From the NCBI GenBank assembly GCA_964388595.1, contig CAYMAX010000017.1, positions 1 to 28,399 on the forward strand: 28,399 nt of DNA, written 5' to 3'. The notes under the pieces were generated by a model, which was given only the letters and a program-made list of their open reading frames with translations, had not been told where the DNA came from and searched no databases. Position numbers and translations under genes: made by a program. Below, in pieces: positions 21,866 to 28,399 of this stretch (the stretch's first letter is position 1; the number at the start of each line of letters is the position of its first letter). This DNA comes from CAYMAX01 sp964388595 (GTDB lineage: Bacteria; Bacteroidota; Bacteroidia; Bacteroidales; UBA932).

Positions 21866-23464
21866 ATGTACTACAATCCTTTTCATAATTCTCTTCGCTC
21901 ACTACTGGATGAGAGTACCGAGCTATATAAGGATAATAAATTTCTCTATTTTCTTAATGGGGAGGGATATACATATAAGTCTTTCGGAGAGAAAACATAC
22001 CGGATAGCACGACTTCTGGCCAAGTATGGCCTCAAGCCTGGGGACAAAGTGGGGCTACTTTCTCAGAATATGCCCAATTGGCCCGTTGCCTTCTTCGCCA
22101 CTGCCGCTTTCGGTATGGTAACTGTCCCAATGCTCCCCGATTTCTCAGAAAGTGATGTCAGATTTATCATCAAACATTCTGAGACTCATGCCATATTCGT
22201 CTCACGTAAACTTTTCTCAAAAATTTCTGAGAAATCAATCAGCCACCTCTCTCTGATTATCTTTTTGGATGATTTCGAGGTGATGAAGGGAACTGCTTCC
22301 GATTCTCCACAAGAGTTGATTTCAGGAAAGAGTATTCATCCTGATGACCTTGCTTCCATTATCTACACTTCAGGTACCACGGGAAGTTCCAAGGGTGTGA
22401 TGCTGAGCCATCGCAACCATTGCGCCAATCTCCACTCTGCCCAAGAGCTACGTCCAAGTTTTCCTTCTGATGTATGGCTTTCCATCCTTCCTCTATCGCA
22501 CACTCTTGAGTCAAGTCTCAGCCTTATGCTTCCAATGCTTGCAGGAGGCAGTGTATATTACATCGAGAAGCCGCCAACTCCCTCTATACTTATGAAGGCG
22601 TTCGATGTGGTCCACCCCACTTCCATTCTCTCTGTCCCGCTGATTATGGAGAAAATCTATAAATCTTCGATACTTCCTGTCTTCAATAAAAATAAATTCA
22701 CTTCTCTCCTGTACCACTTCTACCCCACCAAGATATTATTGATAAGGATTGCAGGAAAGAAACTTAAAGCCAAGTTCGGAGGCTCTATCAGATTTTTCGG
22801 TATCGGAGGAGCCAAGCTTGACAGAGATGTTGAGAAATTTCTTCTTCAAGCCCATTTCCCATACGCAATAGGGTACGGACTTACAGAGACCTCCCCTCTC
22901 ATCGCAGGGGCCATTCCTCAGACAGTAAGACTTGGCAGTACAGGCCCCATTGTCTCAGGTGTTCAGGCCAAACTGCTCAACAAGGATTCAAAAACAGGCA
23001 TTGGAGAGATAGTGGTAAAGGGTGATAACGTGATGCAGGGGTATTATCACAATGAAAGTGCCACCAAAGATGCCTTCACCGAAGACGGATGGTTTCGCAC
23101 TAAAGATTTGGGGATGTTTGACAAAGATGGCTGGCTTTACATCAAGGGAAGAAGCAGCAGCACCATCATTGGTCCCAGCGGTGAAAATATATATCCCGAA
23201 GAGATAGAAAGCGTCATCAACAGCCACTCTTTGGTCAATGAATCTGTGGTAACTTCCAACAAGGGGAAGCTTACCGCCATCATCAATTTCAACAAGGAGA
23301 AGATGGCTTCAATGACACTGAAAGATATCAAAAAGGAACTTCTCGACTATGTCAACGAGAAGGTCAATAAGTTCTCAAGAATCAATAATATCGAAGAGAA
23401 AGAGGACGAATTTGAAAAAACCGCCACTCATAAGATTAAGCGGTATCTATATACTAAAAAGTAA
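21866..23464 (+). CDS. Long-chain acyl-CoA synthetase (AMP-binding)
   Basis: ANL-superfamily adenylating enzyme that activates a fatty acid with ATP and CoA. The 532-residue protein has the P-loop YTSGTTGSSKG (167-177), the A5 motif YGLTET (337-342), Asp414 in the A7 segment RTKDLG for ribose binding, KGRSSS at the hinge, and the catalytic lysine region KTATHKIKR (Lys523). It is shorter than the ~600-residue FadD15/LC-FACS proteins and closer to lean bacterial FACLs. ATG 21866 is 1 base after the acyltransferase stop and matches the family start. The last 11 bases overlap, end to end, the convergent phosphatase gene, so the two transcripts must overlap. A role in feeding acyl groups to the adjacent acyltransferase is inferred from the operon only. 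Confidence 0.92.
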   Translation: MYYNPFHNSLRSLLDESTELYKDNKFLYFLNGEGYTYKSFGEKTYRIARLLAKYGLKPGDKVGLLSQNMPNWPVAFFATAAFGMVTVPMLPDFSESDVRFIIKHSETHAIFVSRKLFSKISEKSISHLSLIIFLDDFEVMKGTASDSPQELISGKSIHPDDLASIIYTSGTTGSSKGVMLSHRNHCANLHSAQELRPSFPSDVWLSILPLSHTLESSLSLMLPMLAGGSVYYIEKPPTPSILMKAFDVVHPTSILSVPLIMEKIYKSSILPVFNKNKFTSLLYHFYPTKILLIRIAGKKLKAKFGGSIRFFGIGGAKLDRDVEKFLLQAHFPYAIGYGLTETSPLIAGAIPQTVRLGSTGPIVSGVQAKLLNKDSKTGIGEIVVKGDNVMQGYYHNESATKDAFTEDGWFRTKDLGMFDKDGWLYIKGRSSSTIIGPSGENIYPEEIESVINSHSLVNESVVTSNKGKLTAIINFNKEKMASMTLKDIKKELLDYVNEKVNKFSRINNIEEKEDEFEKTATHKIKRYLYTKK

Positions 23465-24284
23465 TATCCAAACGCCCCACATATTCCCCAAGTGCACCTG
23501 AAGTCACCACTATGACATTCTTGCCTTCAAGGTTCTCTACCAATACTTCGCTTTGTAGAAAAGTATGGGAGTGTCCACCTATGACGATGTCTATGTCGCG
23601 GGAAGCTTTTGCCAGGGAATAGTCAGATAGCTGACCATCTCTCCCTCTGTACCCAATGTGGGTGAGAGCTATCACTAAGTCACACTTCATCTGATTTTTA
23701 AGAAATGAAGCGGTCTCATCAGCTACAGTAAAAGCATCTCTGTACTTCATACCTGCGATGTTATATCCTGCCACTAAAGAAGTGAGATCTGTCGTGAGAC
23801 CGAATATTCCTATCTTCTTGCCGGCTTCCCTGATGACGATGTAAGGCTTGACATATTTTTCCAAAGGTGTACCTGTAAAGTCATAATTAGCACATAGAAT
23901 TTTAAATCTGGCTTTAGAAAGCCTTCTGGCCAAGTCTTCTTCTCCATTGTCAAACTCGTGGTTGCCCAATGTCACAGCCTCATAACCCAAAGCATTCATC
24001 AGCTCAAGCTCCATGTCTCCGTGAAAAAGGGTGAAATATGGAGTTCCCTGATTGAAATCTCCTGCATCGAGAATGAGAACATTCTTATTCTCTCTTTTGA
24101 CTTTCTGAAAATATTCTGCTCTTCTGTGAACTCCTCCAAGCCCTTTGCCCAATCCTATTCTGATAGGTTCTATCTGAGAATGAGTATCATTGGTATGCAA
24201 TATCACCAAATCTTGAGCTGTCGCTTGGAAAGAGAACAGCATCACAAATGAGAAAAATATCCCAATAGCTATCTTATTATTCAT
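23454..24284 (-). CDS. Metallophosphatase, N-terminal half of a split 5'-nucleotidase
   Basis: Secreted calcineurin-like phosphoesterase equivalent to the catalytic domain of UshA-type 5'-nucleotidases. The 276-residue protein, from ATG 24282-24284, has a clear signal peptide (FFSFVMLFSF, cleavage after ATA at about residue 23) and all metal-site motifs: HTNDTHSQ (Asp33, His35), LDAGDFNQG, GNHEFDNGE, ALTHIG and GGHSHT. The UshA C-terminal substrate-binding domain is missing here and is encoded by the gene just upstream, so the enzyme is split into two exported proteins. The start overlaps the upstream gene's end by 8 bases. The frame is open to 24332, but those extra residues precede a good signal peptide. 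Substrates are probably extracellular nucleotides or 2',3'-cyclic nucleotides. Confidence 0.9.
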   Translation of the reverse strand: MNNKIAIGIFFSFVMLFSFQATAQDLVILHTNDTHSQIEPIRIGLGKGLGGVHRRAEYFQKVKRENKNVLILDAGDFNQGTPYFTLFHGDMELELMNALGYEAVTLGNHEFDNGEEDLARRLSKARFKILCANYDFTGTPLEKYVKPYIVIREAGKKIGIFGLTTDLTSLVAGYNIAGMKYRDAFTVADETASFLKNQMKCDLVIALTHIGYRGRDGQLSDYSLAKASRDIDIVIGGHSHTFLQSEVLVENLEGKNVIVVTSGALGEYVGRLDITF

Positions 24285-25041
24285 TTTTCGCAGTTTTAAT
24301 GAGGGTGATTCTGCCATCTTTGTCGTTATCAACTACTTTCCCTTCAGCAGATAAGTCTCTGATATATTGTATTACGGCATCTCTTATAAAGACATCTGTC
24401 TTGACGATGGATATGGCATTATCTTTTAATTTCATTCTGTCTCCTCCGTCGAGCAGAAAATTGATAGTTATCAATTTGTAGATATCATCATCTTTAAGCT
24501 CGCTCCCTCCTACTAAACATTCAGTCATTTTCTTTTGGTCTACGACTATTTTCACTCCTCCCAGAGCTTCGAATTTCTCACGAGAAGCGAAGCCATTCAT
24601 TATTTTTCTGACTTGACTTCCATAAAGCTCTACCACCACAAGGCTGTTATCAAATGGAAAGACTGAATAGATGTCATAAATACGAATAGCACCTTGTGGA
24701 AGATTGGAACGGATACCTCCGAAATTGGTTATAGAAAAGACCTTGTCATCAGGAGCTACAAGATGTGATCTGTGAGCTTCGTGAATAAAAACATCTGCGG
24801 TAAAATTGGAAAGGGGACTTTCGGGCTGACCTTTCTCCATCTCTTTGGTAGAATATCCGACTATCTCCATAAGTGGAGCCATGGCCGGACTGTATTTGCT
24901 GACTATTCTGTCTACCTTCGGCACATTGAGATGATCATAAACCGAATCCATAGCCACTCTTTGCCACTTGTATGTAAAATTCTGTGCACAAAGAGTGATG
25001 CTGCAGAGCAAAAAGGAAAGGGCGAAAATTATCCTTTTGAT
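24277..25041 (-). CDS. 5'-nucleotidase C-terminal domain protein, unusual start
   Basis: Substrate-specificity domain of 5'-nucleotidases made as a separate exported protein. The nucleotidase C-terminal family is clear from SPLSNFTADVF, the FGGIRSNLPQG loop, IYDIYSVFPFDNSLVVVEL and the LLDGGDRM segment. The start is a problem. The only standard initiator is TTG at 25011, which would give just MLCSITLCAQ, too short for export. The same frame continues upstream as KRIIFALSFLLCSITLCAQ, an excellent signal peptide, but with no ATG, GTG or TTG before it; the candidates are ATC 25041 or ATT 25050, the latter sharing its last T with the permease stop. I chose ATC, which yields MKRIIF. An ATG-to-ATC mutation or base error is the alternative. 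Confidence 0.75.
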   Translation of the reverse strand: MKRIIFALSFLLCSITLCAQNFTYKWQRVAMDSVYDHLNVPKVDRIVSKYSPAMAPLMEIVGYSTKEMEKGQPESPLSNFTADVFIHEAHRSHLVAPDDKVFSITNFGGIRSNLPQGAIRIYDIYSVFPFDNSLVVVELYGSQVRKIMNGFASREKFEALGGVKIVVDQKKMTECLVGGSELKDDDIYKLITINFLLDGGDRMKLKDNAISIVKTDVFIRDAVIQYIRDLSAEGKVVDNDKDGRITLIKTAKNE

Positions 25042-25045
25042 ACTA

Positions 25046-26389
25046 TTAATATTTAATCCATTTAATGAGATCTTTCCAGGTCGCTTTCTTGCCGTACATC
25101 AAGATACCTACTCTATATATCTTACCTGAAACAAATACGGTAACCAAGAAGGTAACAAGCAGAAGACCGATAGATAGAAGAAGCTGCCAGGTAGGGACGC
25201 CCCCTTCGAATGGGACTCTGGCAAGCATTACCATCGGAGATGTGTAAGGGATTATGGAGGCCCAGAAAGAGAGTGCGCTGTCAGGGTGCTGGAAAGTATG
25301 TATCATGATAAATAGGCCCAATATCAAAGGTGCCGTGATAGGCATCGTAAGCTGTTGAGTATCCGCCTCATTGTCCACTGCTGACCCTACTGCTGCAAAC
25401 ATTGAAGCATAGAGTAAATAGCCAAGTACGAAATAGATAAGGAAACATGTGAGAATATAAGGAAAATCTATCTGGCCGATGGCAGACATCATACTGTCCA
25501 TCATGGTGGGGTCTGCCGAGATAACCTCATCAGTACCTGCCCCCGGCACACTTACCACTTGCGATGTGGCTAAAAGCTCTTGCTCAGTAGTATGACCCGA
25601 AAGGGTTTGAAACCCAAAAATAAGTACCACGGTAAGTACTATCCAGATCAGAAACTGAGTAACGGCTACGCAGGCCACTCCGAGAATCTTGCCTATCATC
25701 AATTCGAATGGTTTGACGGAAGAGACGATTACCTCAACTATTCTATTTGACTTCTCATCGATCACACTTCTCATCACCATATTTCCAAACATCAGCACAA
25801 ATATGTAAATAAAGAAACTCATTACATATGAGAGAGCCATATTGACTTGAACCACACTCTTTTTCTCCTTGCCTTCCTGGTCAAGAGTATAGGCCTGGAC
25901 TTTAATGTCAGTCTGAATGTCTTTCAAAATGGCATCAAGATTCTCTATGTTGTAAGATTTAAGTTTATACTCTTCCAAAGCTGAATTGGCCCTGGCAGAG
26001 ATTAAATCTTTGGTGTCCATATTAATCTGTTTGGAAGAATAGGTGCTGACGGAGACATTCTTGTTCTCATCCAAAGGGGAGACCACCATCAGTGCATAAA
26101 CTCCCAAAGAATCAATTTTCTTCTTAAGGAACTCTACATCATTGTTGTCACTGATTTCAAATTCTACCTTATTGGTATTTTGGAGAGTAGGAGCCACTAC
26201 TCCCGATTCATCCACCACTAATATTTTGGATACTTTCGAATCCAAGTCGCTTGTCATCAAAAGAGATGGCACCACCATCAGAGCTGCGAATAAAATGGGG
26301 GTGATGATAGTAGTGAGAATAAATGATTTCTTTTTGACACGAATATTGAATTCGCGCGACAATACTATGTTTACTTTTTTAAAATCCAT
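25046..26389 (-). CDS. ABC-2 type transporter permease (NatB-like)
   Basis: Membrane subunit of an ABC exporter. The 447-residue protein starts with MDFKKVNIVLSREFNIRVKKKSF, then a first membrane helix (about 24-46), a large extracytoplasmic loop (about 50-185), and a bundle of further helices from about 190 to 435 (YVMSFFIYIFVLMFGNMVM, FLIWIVLTVVLIFGF, ILTCFLIYFVLGYLLYA and others). The helix-loop-bundle layout is that of NatB/YhaP-type ABC-2 permeases, reported elsewhere to export sodium or other small solutes. It follows the ATPase gene after 1 base, and its stop touches the next gene, so ATPase, permease and split nucleotidase probably share a transcript. The substrate is not evident from sequence. 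Confidence 0.9.
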   Translation of the reverse strand: MDFKKVNIVLSREFNIRVKKKSFILTTIITPILFAALMVVPSLLMTSDLDSKVSKILVVDESGVVAPTLQNTNKVEFEISDNNDVEFLKKKIDSLGVYALMVVSPLDENKNVSVSTYSSKQINMDTKDLISARANSALEEYKLKSYNIENLDAILKDIQTDIKVQAYTLDQEGKEKKSVVQVNMALSYVMSFFIYIFVLMFGNMVMRSVIDEKSNRIVEVIVSSVKPFELMIGKILGVACVAVTQFLIWIVLTVVLIFGFQTLSGHTTEQELLATSQVVSVPGAGTDEVISADPTMMDSMMSAIGQIDFPYILTCFLIYFVLGYLLYASMFAAVGSAVDNEADTQQLTMPITAPLILGLFIMIHTFQHPDSALSFWASIIPYTSPMVMLARVPFEGGVPTWQLLLSIGLLLVTFLVTVFVSGKIYRVGILMYGKKATWKDLIKWIKY

Positions 26390-26390
26390 G

Positions 26391-27311
26391 TTATTTGCCC
26401 TCCCCTTTTACTAATTTGATAAAGATATCATTCATACTCGGTATCAATTCACGATAAGAGACCACATCGCCGGCACATCTTACTACATCAGCAATGACGC
26501 GATCGGAAGGAGTGCCTTTCTCCACATCGATTATGGCCCGTCTGGCACCCTTGTACTCTTCATCAAGAGCTACAGAGAATATATTTGAATTTACGAAAGG
26601 AGCCGGAGCCGATGAACGATAGATGACCTCCACCTGGTTGTTGCCATGGTTTCTGCGAATCTCATCTACTCCTCCGGTGACTACAAGATTGGATTTATTG
26701 ATAAGAGCGATATTGTCGCACATCTCCTCCACAGACTCCATATTGTGCGTGGAAAGGATAATCGTGGTACCGTGTTGCTTCATATCGATGATTACATCTC
26801 GGATGAGCTGCACATTAATGGGGTCAAATCCTGAAAAAGGTTCATCGAGAATTAGAAGTTCAGGTTGATGAAGGACTGTAGTGATGAATTGTACTTTCTG
26901 GGCCATCCCTTTGGAGAGTTCTTCCACTTTTTTATTCCACCAGCCCTGTATTTCAAATTTAACAAACCATTTTTTAAGCTCTGCAGTGGCTGTGGCAGTG
27001 CTCATTCCTTTCAACCGAGCCAGATAGAGAGCCTGCTCTCCCACCTTCATTTTTTTATACAATCCTCTCTCCTCAGGAAGATATCCGATACGGGTGACGT
27101 CGTCGGCTTTCAGCGGGCGTTCATCCAAGAAGACCATTCCGGAATCGGGGATGGTAATCTGGTTTATAATTCTAATCAAAGTGGTCTTCCCGGCTCCATT
27201 AGGTCCCAAAAGACCGAAGATTGTCCCTTTGGGAACATTTATGGAAACAGAGTTGAGAGCCGTAAAATTTCCAAATTTTTTGACTATATCTTTACAAGTA
27301 ACAGCATCCAT
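26391..27311 (-). CDS. ABC transporter ATP-binding protein (NatA-like)
   Basis: ATPase subunit that pairs with the ABC-2 permease directly downstream. The 306-residue protein has Walker A GPNGAGKTT (36-44), a Q-loop around Gln51, the signature LSKGMAQ (132-138), Walker B LLILDEP (152-158) and the switch His189 in STHN. After the ATPase core (about 1-215) comes an extra 90-residue C-terminal domain, of the DUF4162 kind, seen in NatA/YhaQ-type proteins. The initiator is ATG 27309-27311, about 40 bases after a promoter -7 box. The stop is 1 base before the permease ATG. Confidence 0.95.
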   Translation of the reverse strand: MDAVTCKDIVKKFGNFTALNSVSINVPKGTIFGLLGPNGAGKTTLIRIINQITIPDSGMVFLDERPLKADDVTRIGYLPEERGLYKKMKVGEQALYLARLKGMSTATATAELKKWFVKFEIQGWWNKKVEELSKGMAQKVQFITTVLHQPELLILDEPFSGFDPINVQLIRDVIIDMKQHGTTIILSTHNMESVEEMCDNIALINKSNLVVTGGVDEIRRNHGNNQVEVIYRSSAPAPFVNSNIFSVALDEEYKGARRAIIDVEKGTPSDRVIADVVRCAGDVVSYRELIPSMNDIFIKLVKGEGK

Positions 27312-27349
27312 TTGTTTTTGATTTTTTTTTACGTTTTTATTTGAGGGCG

Positions 27350-27357
27350 CAAATTTA
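27350..27357 (-). promoter_or_regulatory. Promoter -7 box of the ABC transporter-nucleotidase operon
   Basis: Minus strand TAAATTTG matches TAnnTTTG; it lies in the 60-base gap after prfB and 39 bases before the ABC ATPase ATG. No clear -33 TTTG at the expected spacing. No terminator hairpin for prfB is seen in this gap, so some read-through from prfB is possible. Confidence 0.5.
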
Positions 27358-27371
27358 GGAAAAAGAAACTA

Positions 27372-28399
27372 TTACTTTCCCCCCATCATTAGTAAAGTTT
27401 TCATAAAAGCATTTAAATCCCCATCGAGAACACCTTGCGTATCCGATGTTTCATATCCTGTACGAAGATCTTTGACCATTTTATAGGGGTGAAGCACATA
27501 ACTGCGTATCTGCGAGCCCCATTCTATTTTTTTCTTCTGCCCTTCAAGCTCTGCCTTCTTCTCCTGACGTTTTTTGAGTTCTATATCATAGAGATGGGAT
27601 TTGAGAATACGGAGGGCATTTTGACGGTTGTCCAACTGAGAACGAGTCTCTGTGTTCTCCACCACTATACCCGTGGGAATATGACGTACGCGGACACCGG
27701 TCTCCACTTTGTTAACATTTTGTCCACCTGCGCCCGAAGAACGATATGTATCCCATTCGAGATCTGCAGGATTAATCTCTATCTCAATGGTGTCATCGAC
27801 AAGGGGATAAACGAACACCGAGGAGAAAGTGGTCTGACGTTTGCCTTGTGCATTGAATGGAGAGATACGAACCAGGCGATGCACGCCATTCTCTGTTTTG
27901 AGGTAACCAAATGCAAAATCCCCCTCAATTTCAAGTGTGACAGACTTAATACCTGCCTCTTCCCCTTCGAGCATATCAGTGACTGTCACTTTATAGCCAT
28001 TGCGTTCACTCCATCGAGTGTACATCCGCATAAGCATTGCCGACCAGTCGTTACTTTCGGTCCCCCCTGCTCCGGAATTAATTTTCAAGAGAGCTCCGAG
28101 ACGATCTCCCTCTTCCCCAAGCATATTGCGAAGTTCGACATCCTCGATTTTCTCAATGAGGACATCATATTGCTGCTCCACATCTTTGAGAGCAGATTCA
28201 TCCTCTTTGGCAAATTCAAGGAGAACATCCAGGTCCTGAGACATAGACATTATCTCATCGTATGAATCAACCCAATATTTGATACCTGAAAGTTGTTTCA
28301 AAAAAGATTCTGCTTTTTGAGGGTCATCCCAAAAATCAGGTTCTGCGCTTCTTTGTTGCTTATTATTTACCTCTTGTCTCTTGGAAGTGACGTCAAAGA
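27372..28399 (-). CDS. prfB: Peptide chain release factor 2, 5' end beyond window, programmed frameshift
   Basis: Class I release factor that reads UGA and UAA stop codons and triggers peptide release. Seen: the SPF codon-recognition tripeptide (in RISPFNAQG) specific to RF2, and the catalytic GGQ in SSGAGGQNVNK, with the usual helical N-terminal domain before them. The frame is open to the right edge, reading upstream of LKQLSG as EPDFWDDPQKAESF and then VTSKRQEVNNK, which matches the RF2 N-terminal helix. At the very edge stands CTTTGAC, the classic RF2 +1 frameshift site. From its Asp codon to the stop there are 340 residues; the roughly 25-residue first frame, before the slip, lies outside. 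A TTG at 28301 would be a false start. Confidence 0.95.
   Translation of the reverse strand, partial: FDVTSKRQEVNNKQQRSAEPDFWDDPQKAESFLKQLSGIKYWVDSYDEIMSMSQDLDVLLEFAKEDESALKDVEQQYDVLIEKIEDVELRNMLGEEGDRLGALLKINSGAGGTESNDWSAMLMRMYTRWSERNGYKVTVTDMLEGEEAGIKSVTLEIEGDFAFGYLKTENGVHRLVRISPFNAQGKRQTTFSSVFVYPLVDDTIEIEINPADLEWDTYRSSGAGGQNVNKVETGVRVRHIPTGIVVENTETRSQLDNRQNALRILKSHLYDIELKKRQEKKAELEGQKKKIEWGSQIRSYVLHPYKMVKDLRTGYETSDTQGVLDGDLNAFMKTLLMMGGK
28392..28398 (-). promoter_or_regulatory. Programmed +1 frameshift site of prfB
   Basis: Read on the minus strand as CTT TGA C: a slippery Leu codon followed by an in-frame UGA, with the downstream RF2 frame resuming at GAC. Low RF2 makes the ribosome stall on UGA and slip +1, raising RF2 synthesis. 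The upstream Shine-Dalgarno-like stimulator, if present, would lie past the edge of the window. Confidence 0.85.

Noticed and set aside
23454..25041. The nucleotidase halves as one gene broken by a frameshift
   Set aside because: The specificity domain comes first and the catalytic domain second, each with its own signal peptide, so a frameshift cannot produce this order.
27435..28265. A 276-codon open frame on the plus strand
   Set aside because: It lies wholly antisense to prfB, whose protein is unmistakable. The translation resembles no family and is a by-product of prfB codon use.
1..28399. CRISPR arrays, rRNA, tRNA or insertion sequences
   Set aside because: Gaps between genes are at most about 155 bases, and none shows regular repeats, a cloverleaf-like sequence or transposase remnants.

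Overview
The window looks like a compact, gene-dense stretch of chromosome from a member of Bacteroidota, most likely order Bacteroidales. The evidence is: TAnnTTTG-type -7 promoter elements ahead of the genes with visible leaders; lipoproteins with DUF4493 and PCMD modules, which are typical of Bacteroidales; the long form of urocanate hydratase; a two-subunit methylmalonyl-CoA mutase; and a split 5'-nucleotidase. The family calls come from reading motifs by eye, not from database searches. Almost every base is coding, and no gap exceeds about 155 bases. I see no tRNA, rRNA, insertion sequence, prophage or CRISPR array.

Layout. (1) 1-3690, plus strand: hpt (5' end cut by the window), adk, obg, a PAP2 phosphatase and lplA, packed as one operon. 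(2) 3699-9536, minus strand: hutU, mutA and mutB behind one promoter, joining a histidine-degradation step to the succinyl-CoA/methylmalonyl-CoA (propionate) step. (3) 9638-11142: rpsU (minus) diverges from a xerC-like recombinase plus hpf (plus), with interleaved promoters. rpsU has a complete 12-base Shine-Dalgarno sequence, exceptional in a phylum that largely ignores this signal. (4) 11194-19308, minus strand: a five-gene surface operon of four lipoproteins built from exchangeable modules (DUF4493, Ig-like, FN3-like, PCMD) and one outer-membrane beta-barrel protein. (5) 19463-23464, plus strand: parE, a PlsC-type acyltransferase and an acyl-CoA synthetase. (6) 23454-27311, minus strand: a NatA/NatB-type ABC transporter followed by a 5'-nucleotidase split into two secreted proteins. 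(7) 27372 to the right edge, minus strand: prfB, cut almost exactly at its programmed +1 frameshift site.

The best candidate for an undescribed system is the five-gene surface operon, probably a glycan-binding or adhesive outer-membrane assembly. Also notable are the rpsU leader, the mutA/mutB junction (same frame, one stop codon and one further codon between the two genes, with an N-terminally short MutB), and a 5'-nucleotidase domain gene that has no standard start codon able to supply a complete signal peptide.
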